In this document: positions 41,522 through 48,417 of the stretch, in pieces | Numbering within the stretch: position 1 is the first letter of the stretch | Layout of the letters: each line of letters begins with the position of its first letter | Source of the DNA: Candidatus Galloscillospira excrementipullorum | GTDB lineage: Bacteria > Bacillota > Clostridia > Oscillospirales > Feifaniaceae | Assembly: GCA_018714125.1 (NCBI GenBank) | Contig: DVNV01000019.1 | Coordinates: 1-49,237 of the forward strand | Reading direction: 5' to 3' | DNA length: 49,237 bases | Made by a program: the position numbers and the translations under genes | Notes under the pieces: model-generated | The model's database searches: none | Seen by the model: the letters and a program-made list of their open reading frames with translations, nothing else | Told to the model about the DNA's origin: nothing

Positions 41522-42724
41522 CTACAGCAGCTTCATCGAAGCCAGCACATATCCGACTTCGGCGGCAACCCCCACCTGCAAAGCGTCCTCGTCAAGGTCA
41601 AAGCGGGGATTGTGATGTGCCGCGCCGGTGCCCTTTTGCGCATTGGCAATGCCCAAAAACATCATGGCCCCCGACGCCTGCTCCAGGCAAAAGCCGAAGG
41701 ACTCCGAGCCCATCCAGGGCTCCCGCGAAACCAGCACCTCCTGCCCGAGCAGCTTTTCAATGCCCTCCCGGGCGGTGGCGCAGGCCTTTTCATCGTTGAC
41801 CGTCACGGTCAGGTCCACCTTTGCCGTCAGGCTCTCGACCTCACAGCCCTCGGCCGCGGCAATGCCCCTGACAAGGGCCGAAACCCGGTCTAAAATGAGC
41901 TGCCCCGTCTCCTTGGAGAGAAAGCGCACGCTGCCGGCAAACGAAGCCGTCTCGGGGATGATGTTGCGCACGGTGCCCCCCTCGATGACGCCTACCGACA
42001 GCACGGCGCGCTCTCCCGGCACCACGCAGTTTGGAATGATGCCCTGAAGCGCACACACGACCTGCGCCACGGCGTTGATGGGGTTGACGGCCTCGTCGGG
42101 ACGGGAGCCGTGGCCGCCCCTGCCGCGCAGCGTGGCGCCGATGCTGGCGGCGCCCATCAGGCGCGCCCCCGGCTCCACGTTGCAGCTGCCCGTGGGCATG
42201 GCAGCGTCAAGATGGATGGCAAAGCAGGTGTCGACCTTTTCCTCGCGCAGCGCGGCGCGGATGGCGTCCTTTGTCAGGCCGCCGCGCTCCTCGCCTGATT
42301 CAAACAAAAACAGCACGCTGCCGGCAAGCTGCTGCCTGAGCGCATGCAGCACGCGCATGGCGCCCAGCGCCATGGCCGCATGGCCGTCGTGCCCGCAGGC
42401 GTGGCACAGACCGTCCTCCTTGGAGACACACACCTTTTTGCCGGCCAGATTGTCGGGCGACTCCTGCATGCTCAGCGCGTCGTAGTCGGCCCGCAGGCAA
42501 ACCGTCGGCCCCGGGCGCGCCCCCTCCAGCCGAACCAGCACCCCGTAGTCGGCATAACGGCGGTGCGCAAGGCCCAGTTCCTGTGCCTGCGCCTCGACAA
42601 AAAGCGCCGCCTGCTCCTCCTTGCCCGATGCGCTGGGGTTTTCATGGAAGCGGCGCCGGGTGCAAATCACATACTCCCTGACCGCCTCAAGCTGCTCTTG
42701 CACAAGTTTGATGTCCACTGTCAT
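41522..42724 (-). CDS. M20-family amidohydrolase, second of three (400 aa)
   Basis: The same motif set is intact: VCLRADYDALSMQ, CHACGHDGH, the active-site LFESGEERGG, RGRGGHGSRPDEAVNPINA and AAHHNPRFDLDED. All metal ligands expected for the family are present, so it is probably active. Its start overlaps the stop of the first copy by four bases (ATGA), which shows translational coupling. The three copies differ throughout their length, so they are old paralogues, not recent duplicates; each may serve a different acyl or amino acid part. Confidence 0.9.
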   Translation of the reverse strand: MTVDIKLVQEQLEAVREYVICTRRRFHENPSASGKEEQAALFVEAQAQELGLAHRRYADYGVLVRLEGARPGPTVCLRADYDALSMQESPDNLAGKKVCVSKEDGLCHACGHDGHAAMALGAMRVLHALRQQLAGSVLFLFESGEERGGLTKDAIRAALREEKVDTCFAIHLDAAMPTGSCNVEPGARLMGAASIGATLRGRGGHGSRPDEAVNPINAVAQVVCALQGIIPNCVVPGERAVLSVGVIEGGTVRNIIPETASFAGSVRFLSKETGQLILDRVSALVRGIAAAEGCEVESLTAKVDLTVTVNDEKACATAREGIEKLLGQEVLVSREPWMGSESFGFCLEQASGAMMFLGIANAQKGTGAAHHNPRFDLDEDALQVGVAAEVGYVLASMKLL

Positions 42725-43935
42725 GTCAACTCTCCTTCCGATTGCAGCGTGTCAAGCGCCACCTGGATGTGCAGCGCCGTACAGGCGGGCAGAACCTCCT
42801 CGTCTATGTCAAACAGGGGGTTGTGGTGCAGCCCGCCCGAGCCGACGGCCTCGTTTCGAATGCCCACAAAGGCCAGACAGCCCGGCACCATGGACAAATA
42901 CGAGCCCATGGATTCGCAGGCGGCCCAGGCCGGGGCACTGACAAGGCAGTCTTTGCCAAAGAGCTTTTGGGCGCTGCCGCGCGCCAGAGCCGACGCGCCC
43001 TCGTCGTTGTATACGGGGTCAAGCCGCAAATCCTGCACCAGGGACGACATGCAGCCGTAGGCCGCCGCCACGTTTTCCACGATGCGGGCGCTGCGCTCAC
43101 GAATGCCGGTGGTGTAGCGCGGTTCGTAATACCGGAAGGAAAATCCCACCCTTGCCGTTTCGGGGATGATGTTGGAGGCGCTCCCCGCCTGCAGCAGGTT
43201 GACCGAAATCACGTTGACGTCGGCCGGGTCGACCGCCGTCAGCCGCATTTCGTCAAACATGGATGCAATCTGAACGGCAGGGCGGATGGGGCTGACCGCT
43301 GCGGCCGGCGCAGAGCCGTGGCCGCCCTTTCCGAGGATTTCATAGACCAGCCCGCCGCCGCCCGACATGCGGGGGCCTGCGTCAATGCAGATTTTCCCGC
43401 TCTCAAGCTCGTTCCAGACGTGCAGGGCAAACAGCCTGTCGGGCTTCCTGTCGCGCAGCATGGCAGACACCTCGGGGATGGTCCCGGGCAGCTCCTCCCC
43501 CGACTCAAACAAAAACAGCACGGTGCCGTCAAAGCGGTCGCGCCAGCGCGTGAGCAGGCGCATGGCCACAAGCAGTGCGGCGGTGTGGCCGTCATGCCCG
43601 CAGGCATGGCAGACGCCGGGGTTTTTGCTGATGACCTCCCTGCGCCTGCTCAGATTGGTCTCGCTCTCGGTCAGACGCAGCGCGTCCATGTCGGCGCGCA
43701 GGCAAATGCAGCGCCCCTCGCGCCGGCCCTTGAGCGTGACGACAACGCCATACTCCCCCACGCTTTCCCACGGCAGTCCCAGACGCTGTGCCTCCTGCCT
43801 GACCAGGGCGCTCGCCGTTTTCTCCTCCATCGAGGGCTCTGCATTTTCATGCAGGTACCGGCGCAGCGCCACCAGCTCTTCCATCTGTTCGCGTGCCGCC
43901 TGTTTTACGCGCTGCGCCGTGATGGCTCCTTCCAT
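42721..43935 (-). CDS. M20-family amidohydrolase, first of three (404 aa)
   Basis: Conserved elements are ICLRADMDALRLTE, CHACGHDGH, LFESGEELPGT, LGKGGHGSAPAAAVSPIRP and GGLHHNPLFDIDEE. The GEEL and SAPAAA variations separate it from its neighbours and hint at a different substrate. A GAGGAGG site lies before the ATG. The 129-base gap to the beta-lyase gene upstream holds a hairpin at 43981-44018; no promoter is obvious there, so the three genes may be read from further upstream. Confidence 0.9.
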   Translation of the reverse strand: MEGAITAQRVKQAAREQMEELVALRRYLHENAEPSMEEKTASALVRQEAQRLGLPWESVGEYGVVVTLKGRREGRCICLRADMDALRLTESETNLSRRREVISKNPGVCHACGHDGHTAALLVAMRLLTRWRDRFDGTVLFLFESGEELPGTIPEVSAMLRDRKPDRLFALHVWNELESGKICIDAGPRMSGGGGLVYEILGKGGHGSAPAAAVSPIRPAVQIASMFDEMRLTAVDPADVNVISVNLLQAGSASNIIPETARVGFSFRYYEPRYTTGIRERSARIVENVAAAYGCMSSLVQDLRLDPVYNDEGASALARGSAQKLFGKDCLVSAPAWAACESMGSYLSMVPGCLAFVGIRNEAVGSGGLHHNPLFDIDEEVLPACTALHIQVALDTLQSEGELT

Positions 43936-43980
43936 TGCAAAACCGCCTCCTCTCCTGTCTCTTCTTTTCTCCTTAAAACG

Positions 43981-44018
43981 CCCATGCGCGGCCGCAAGGG
44001 CCGCGCATGGGTTTTTTT
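43981..44018. terminator. Hairpin between the beta-lyase and the M20 genes
   Basis: CCCATGCGCGGCC pairs perfectly with GGCCGCGCATGGG around a 5-base loop. The strong T run is on the plus side; on the minus strand only CGTTTTAAGG follows, so termination of the beta-lyase transcript may be partial. Confidence 0.6.
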
Positions 44019-44064
44019 CGCACGGCGCGCCCTTGGGCCGCCATGCGCAGATTATGAAGTTTTT

Positions 44065-45243
44065 TTACTTGATGGCGCCCGCCAGACGGTTCATGAGCTC
44101 CACGATGAGCTCCTTGGGGCAGGCCAGGTTGACACGCTCAAAGCCGGCACCCTCAGGCCCGAAGATGTAGCCCTCGTCCAGCGCAACCTTGGCCTTCTTG
44201 CGGGTCAGCTCCTGCAGCTTGTCGGGATCGCTCTCGAGCTGTCTGAAATCAATCCAGGCCAGGTAGGTTCCCTCCAGCGGAGAGACGACGACCTTGTCGC
44301 CCCAGGTCTTCTTGCAGAAGTCAACAATATAGTTGTAGTTGCCATACATATACTCATACACGGCAGCCAACCACTCTTCTCCGTGATTCCAGCCGGCCTT
44401 GGCCGCCACGGGGGCAAAGTAGTTGGGCGAGGTGATGCTGTAGCGGTTTTGAATGGTGTCAAACTTCGCGCGGATCTTCTCGTTGGGGATCAGGATGCAG
44501 GAGAGCTGCAGGCCCGCCAGGTTGAAGGTCTTGGAGGGCGCATGGCAGACGGCGCAGTTTTGCTCAAACTCCTTGCCCAGCTTGGCATACACCACATGCT
44601 TGTGGCCCTTGGCAATGAGGTCGGAGTGAATCTCGTCGGCAATGACGAACACGCCGTGACGATTGCAGATTTCGCCCATCTTGCGCAGCTCTTCCTCGGT
44701 GTAGACGCGGCCCACGGGGTTGTGGGGGTTGCACAGCACAAAGGCGGTACACTTGGGGGAAGAGGCCTTCTTCTCGAAGTCCTCAAAGTCAATCTCGTAT
44801 CTGCCGCCCTTGTTGACAAGCGAGCTCGACACCACGGTGCGCTTCTGCTTGACGATGGAGTCGGTAAAGGGATAATAAACGGGGCGCTGAATGAGAATCT
44901 CATCGTCCTCGTTGGTCATGGCCAGCAGCAGCAGATTGATTGCGGGCACAACGCCGGGGGTGTAGCGGAACCAGGAGACGTCGGGCTCCCAGCCGTTGCG
45001 GCGCTTCTGCCAATTGATGTAGGCGTTGTAGAATGCGGGGTCAAGCCCGGTATAGCCGATGCAGCCATGCTCGGCAGCTTCAATCAGCGCATCGCGGATG
45101 GGCTGTGCCACACGAAAGTCCATGTCTGCCACCCAGTAGGAGAGCATATTTTCGTCGCCAAACATCTCCTTGAGACCTGCGGGCTCCCACTTGGCCTGTC
45201 CTCTGCCGGTTCTGTCAATGCGCTCGTCAAAGTTATACGTCAT
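44065..45243 (-). CDS. MalY/PatB-family PLP-dependent C-S beta-lyase (392 aa)
   Basis: The sequence follows the MalY/PatB cystathionine beta-lyase group. YWVADMDFRVAQPIRDAL (36-53) and YTGLDPAFYNAYINWQKRRNGW are diagnostic, HNPVGRVY is the NP loop, and the Schiff-base lysine lies in CHAPSKTFNLAGL (Lys238). The reaction splits S-substituted cysteines to a thiol, pyruvate and ammonia through 2-aminoacrylate. It stands directly after the ridA gene on the same strand (about 60 bases), a meaningful pairing because RidA removes that intermediate. AAAGGAAG precedes the ATG. Many members also accept cystathionine, so biosynthesis is possible. Confidence 0.9.
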   Translation of the reverse strand: MTYNFDERIDRTGRGQAKWEPAGLKEMFGDENMLSYWVADMDFRVAQPIRDALIEAAEHGCIGYTGLDPAFYNAYINWQKRRNGWEPDVSWFRYTPGVVPAINLLLLAMTNEDDEILIQRPVYYPFTDSIVKQKRTVVSSSLVNKGGRYEIDFEDFEKKASSPKCTAFVLCNPHNPVGRVYTEEELRKMGEICNRHGVFVIADEIHSDLIAKGHKHVVYAKLGKEFEQNCAVCHAPSKTFNLAGLQLSCILIPNEKIRAKFDTIQNRYSITSPNYFAPVAAKAGWNHGEEWLAAVYEYMYGNYNYIVDFCKKTWGDKVVVSPLEGTYLAWIDFRQLESDPDKLQELTRKKAKVALDEGYIFGPEGAGFERVNLACPKELIVELMNRLAGAIK

Positions 45244-45303
45244 AACCGCAACTTCCTTTCTCTCTCAAAAATATGTGTGAAGAATGGGCATGCCTGCCTG
45301 CAC

Positions 45304-45678
45304 TCACTCCACCGCAATCATTTCGATTTCCACCTGGGCATCCTTGGGCAGCCGCGCCACCTCAAAGGCGGCCCTGGCAGGATAGGGCTGCGCAAAGAAA
45401 GAGGCATACACCTCGTTCATGGCCGCAAAATCGTTCATGTCCTTGAGAAACACCGTGGTCTTGACCACGTTCTCAAGGCCAAGGCCCGCCTGCTCCAAAA
45501 TGGCCTTGCAGTTGAGCAGGGAGCGTTTTGTCTGCTCCGTAACACTGCCTGGAAACGTACCCGTTGCGGGGTCAATGGGGAGCTGACCGGACACAAAAAC
45601 CATCCCGCCGGCTTTGACTGCCTGCGAGTACGGGCCGATGGCAGCAGGTGCCCCGGCAGTGACAATGGCGTCTTTCAA
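45304..45678 (-). CDS. RidA family 2-iminobutanoate/2-iminopropanoate deaminase (124 aa)
   Basis: RidA hydrolyses reactive enamines/imines such as 2-aminoacrylate, made by PLP lyases and dehydratases. Conserved elements are APAAIGPYSQAV (10-21), GQLPIDPATG, and the catalytic Arg102 in PARAAFEV with Glu119 in VEIEM. The start is taken as TTG at 45678, with GGATGG just upstream and the length typical of the family (about 124-130); a TTG eight codons earlier is less likely. It is the first gene ahead of the beta-lyase, with its own promoter. Confidence 0.93.
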   Translation of the reverse strand: MKDAIVTAGAPAAIGPYSQAVKAGGMVFVSGQLPIDPATGTFPGSVTEQTKRSLLNCKAILEQAGLGLENVVKTTVFLKDMNDFAAMNEVYASFFAQPYPARAAFEVARLPKDAQVEIEMIAVE

Positions 45679-45765
45679 GGGAATCCATCCTTTCTCTTGC
45701 AAGCATTTTTTGAAACCTCTGCTTTCCCCAAATCAGGAAAATAACGGCATTTGTTTCTAAAGTTT

Positions 45766-45794
45766 AGTCTATCATCTTTTCCGGCGCTTGCCAA
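45766..45794 (-). promoter_or_regulatory. Promoter of the ridA-beta-lyase unit
   Basis: TTGGCA (45789-45794) and TAGACT (45766-45771), 17 bases apart on the minus strand. Confidence 0.65.
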
Positions 45795-45835
45795 GTCGCA
45801 ATTTTTAAAAAAACAACGCTGCTTTTCGGCATCTC

Positions 45836-46804
45836 TTACAAATGCTTTCCAACTCCCATCTGCTGTGCGCGCCGGAAAATGGCCGCCGCCGTCACCACGT
45901 CCATCACGCCGCTTCCCGTCGATTTGTAGAGCGTCACGTCGTCATCCTTCAGGCGGCCGTGGCCTCCCAGCAGGATGTGCCCCATCTCGGTGTCGATTTT
46001 CTTGCCCTCCAGCAGGCCGGCTTCCAGTGGTTTTAGAATGTCTCCCGATTCGTGCAGCACCCCGTCGGCCGTATCCAGCACCAGCAGGTCGCAGCCCGCC
46101 ACCAGCTCCGGCGGCAGCTCCTGCATCTCGGGGGTGTAGGAACCGATGGCGTTGACATGGCATCCCTTTTGAATGCTGTCTGCCGAGAACACCGGCTTTC
46201 TCGAGGTGGTCACGGTGGTCACGATGTTCGCCCCGCGCACCGCCTCGTCTGCGCTTTGTGCCGCAACGACACGCACTCCGCCCGCGCCGTCCCTCTGCGC
46301 GGCAAAGGCGGCGCGCAGGTTCTCGTCTATGTCAAACACCCGCACCTCACGCAGGGTGGGCGCCGCCTCCAGCATGGCGTCAAACTGGCAGGGCGCCTGC
46401 CCGCCAAGGCCAATCAGGGCACCCACACGCGCCCCCGGCGCCGCCAGCACCTCGGTGGCAAGCCCCGCCCCCGCCGCCGTGCGCAGCTGAGTGAGATAGG
46501 TGCCGTCCATCAGGCAGCAGGCCTCTCCCGTCGAGGCGTCCATCACCAGCATGCAGGCCGGCGTCACCGGCTTGCCGCGCACCGGATTGTCAGGATAGGT
46601 GCTCACAATCTTGATTCCCAGCGCATCCCCCGCCAGTGCCGGCATGAAAATGGCCTGCCCCCTGTGATGGGGCACGTCAATCATGCTCCGCAGGGGCACC
46701 GTGCTCTTCCCCGAGGAGTAGAGAGTGAAAGCGTCGTGCAGCGCCTCAAAGGCATCGCGCATGGAAAATACTTTGCACATGTCCTCTTTTGTCAGATAAA
46801 GCAT
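45836..46804 (-). CDS. Ornithine cyclodeaminase/mu-crystallin family protein (322 aa)
   Basis: The family includes ornithine cyclodeaminase, alanine dehydrogenase and ketimine reductases, all NAD(P)-dependent. Visible are the substrate residues in PLRSMIDVP and GIKIVSTYPDNP, the QLRTAAGAGLATEVLA helix, the Rossmann glycine loop GALIGLGG, and VNAIGSYTPEMQELPPELV. I choose ATG 46804, eight bases after AGGAGG; ATG 46810 would be too close. Which reaction it runs cannot be told. In the setting of a beta-lyase and RidA, reduction of an imine or ketimine would fit. It has its own extended -10 promoter. Confidence 0.87.
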   Translation of the reverse strand: MLYLTKEDMCKVFSMRDAFEALHDAFTLYSSGKSTVPLRSMIDVPHHRGQAIFMPALAGDALGIKIVSTYPDNPVRGKPVTPACMLVMDASTGEACCLMDGTYLTQLRTAAGAGLATEVLAAPGARVGALIGLGGQAPCQFDAMLEAAPTLREVRVFDIDENLRAAFAAQRDGAGGVRVVAAQSADEAVRGANIVTTVTTSRKPVFSADSIQKGCHVNAIGSYTPEMQELPPELVAGCDLLVLDTADGVLHESGDILKPLEAGLLEGKKIDTEMGHILLGGHGRLKDDDVTLYKSTGSGVMDVVTAAAIFRRAQQMGVGKHL

Positions 46805-46903
46805 TGCCATGTCCTCCTTTCGCGGGCTCCCTCGCGGGGTGGGTACGCACCGTACGCCAACCCCGCGCAAAGGGGGTTGACAGCCCATTTTTTCTGTAGT
46901 TTC

Positions 46904-46933
46904 ATTATAACATATCCAAAATTCCCCCTGCAA
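46904..46933 (-). promoter_or_regulatory. Promoter of the OCD-family gene
   Basis: TTGCAG (46928-46933) and TATAAT (46904-46909), 18 bases apart on the minus strand, with an extended TGT before the -10. Confidence 0.7.
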
Positions 46934-46996
46934 GAAAATACGGTTTTGTCCTGTGCCGTCTTTTCCCGCCGGGGGGCTAAAAAGGAGTGTTTTGAT

Positions 46997-47233
46997 TTGG
47001 ACAGACTGCAGGCCTTTGAAAGCATGCTGGGGGCGGTGCAGCGAGGCTATGAAGAGGCCTCTCAAAAAATGCAGGCCCTGAACGCCCAGGGGAAGGAAAA
47101 AACCGTTACCTATAAGCAGCACATGGCAAACAAGCTGCTTTATATGAACATGCTCTCCCTTTACCGCCTGTATGGGCTGCTGGACCAAGACCCTGCGCAG
47201 CAATCATTTCCGGCCGGGGGCTCCCCCCTTTGA
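46997..47233 (+). CDS. Small helical protein of unknown function (78 aa)
   Basis: A TTG start at 46997 is preceded by AAAGGAG (46981-46987) at 9 bases. The protein (LDRLQAFESMLGAVQRGYEE and on) is probably alpha-helical, with a charged first half and hydrophobic YMNMLSLYRLYGLL near residue 50-64. No family is recognised. The last codons run into a strong hairpin (47214-47252), so the terminator-like stem overlaps the coding end. It is encoded opposite to its neighbours, between the OCD-family gene and the DegV gene. Confidence 0.6.
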   Translation: MDRLQAFESMLGAVQRGYEEASQKMQALNAQGKEKTVTYKQHMANKLLYMNMLSLYRLYGLLDQDPAQQSFPAGGSPL

Positions 47234-47252
47234 CAAAGAGGGGGAGCCCCCG
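47214..47252. terminator. Very stable hairpin between convergent genes
   Basis: CCGGGGGCTCCCCC and its complement GGGGGAGCCCCCGG form a long stem around CTTTGACAAAG-like sequence. No T run is present on either side, so it may slow rather than release the polymerase. Confidence 0.5.
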
Positions 47253-47276
47253 GGCAGCCCGCACCGGGAACCATCC

Positions 47277-48155
47277 CTACTGAAGGCGCACGCCTTTTTC
47301 TCCCTCAAAAAACAGGGCCAGCGTTCCGGGGCCCACATGGGAGCCGGTGACCGGCTCATAACAGACGGTCAAAATATCCTTGGGCGGGAAATTTTTGCGC
47401 AGCAGGCCGGCCAGGTAGTCGGCATCCTCGGGACAGTCGGCGTGGGCGATGCCCACCGTCTGCTCCCCGGGGTTTTTGACCAGGGTGTCATACTTTTCGG
47501 CCAGCGCCTGGATGGACTGCTTTCGTCCGCGCACCTTGCCGAAGGTGACGATTTTGCCCTCCTCATTCCCTTTGAGCAGGGGCTTGATTTGAAACACCGT
47601 CCCAATCACGGCGGTTGCGTTGGAGATGCGCCCGCTCCTCTGCAGGTAAGCCAGGTTGTCCACGGTGAACACCTGGTAGAACCGCTCGCGCAGCTCCAGC
47701 AGAAAGTCCGCCGTCTCGTCAAGGCCCATACCCTGCTCCCGGCAGGCGGCCGCGCGCAGCGCCAAAAGCCCCTCTCCCAAAGAAGCTCCCATGGTGTCGA
47801 CCAGCCGAATGGTTCGCTGCGGGTAGGCTTCGCGCAGCTGCGCTGCCGCCATTTCGGCGCAGGAATAGGCCCCGCTGATGCCGGAAGACATGCAGACATA
47901 CAGCAGGTCGCTGCCCTGCTTGAGGATGGGCTCCATATAGTCCATGTGCCTTTGCGGGTTGACCTGTGAGGTGGTCACAACGGCACCCTGGCGCATGGCG
48001 TCATAAAAGGCAGGGCCGTCAAAGGATTCGCTGTCGGTACAGGTGCTCTCCTTCCCCTCTACAAAAAAGGAAAAGGGGGTGACCGAAATGCCGTAACGTT
48101 TTACAAGCTCGGTGGGAAGATTTGCCGACGTATCGGTCAAAATGGAAAAAGCCAT
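47277..48155 (-). CDS. DegV family fatty-acid-binding protein (292 aa)
   Basis: DegV (FakB-type) proteins bind a long-chain fatty acid; in Firmicutes some hand it to the fatty acid kinase FakA. The N-terminal ILTDTSANLPTELVKRYGI and PFSFFVEGKES, the TTSQVNP motif that binds the carboxylate, and the SSGISGAYSCAEMA helix are all present. The length is typical (280-290). I use the ATG at 48155 with AAGGAGA upstream. It is a single-gene unit with a strong promoter. No fakA is nearby. Confidence 0.93.
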   Translation of the reverse strand: MAFSILTDTSANLPTELVKRYGISVTPFSFFVEGKESTCTDSESFDGPAFYDAMRQGAVVTTSQVNPQRHMDYMEPILKQGSDLLYVCMSSGISGAYSCAEMAAAQLREAYPQRTIRLVDTMGASLGEGLLALRAAACREQGMGLDETADFLLELRERFYQVFTVDNLAYLQRSGRISNATAVIGTVFQIKPLLKGNEEGKIVTFGKVRGRKQSIQALAEKYDTLVKNPGEQTVGIAHADCPEDADYLAGLLRKNFPPKDILTVCYEPVTGSHVGPGTLALFFEGEKGVRLQ

Positions 48156-48242
48156 ATTTCGTCTCCTTTTCCGCCGTGCTCTCACCCGCACGGCACTTTA
48201 AAAATTTATCTAACACTGTTTGCCAATTGTCTGATAAGCACC

Positions 48243-48271
48243 ATTATAATGAAATTCTCCCGGTGGTGCAA
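48243..48271 (-). promoter_or_regulatory. Promoter of the degV-like gene
   Basis: TTGCAC (48266-48271) and TATAAT (48243-48248), 17 bases apart on the minus strand. Confidence 0.75.
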
Positions 48272-48373
48272 CCAATCCGCGCGAATTTCCCATCATATGA
48301 CAAACCTTGCGAAAAATCTTTCTTTTTTGCTGTGTATTTATGCATCTTGCCGCTTCTCTTTTGAGGTTGGATA

Positions 48374-48382
48374 TGGTATAAT
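48374..48382 (+). promoter_or_regulatory. Extended -10 promoter of the AbgB-like gene
   Basis: TGG TATAAT at 48374-48382 lies 36 bases before the start codon, behind which AAGGAGG is the ribosome binding site. No clear -35. Confidence 0.6.
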
Positions 48383-48417
48383 CTCCCTATCATTTCATTT
48401 CCGAAGGAGGCTCACTC

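Noticed and set aside
42742-45744. A 1000-codon open frame on the plus strand across the M20 and beta-lyase genes
   Set aside because: It is antisense to well-supported genes and its translation (rich in G, R, Q, H) lacks any recognisable domain.
46877-46882. TTGACA as the promoter -35 of the small orphan gene
   Set aside because: The nearest TATAAC-like -10 is 23 bases away, too far for a sigma-A promoter.
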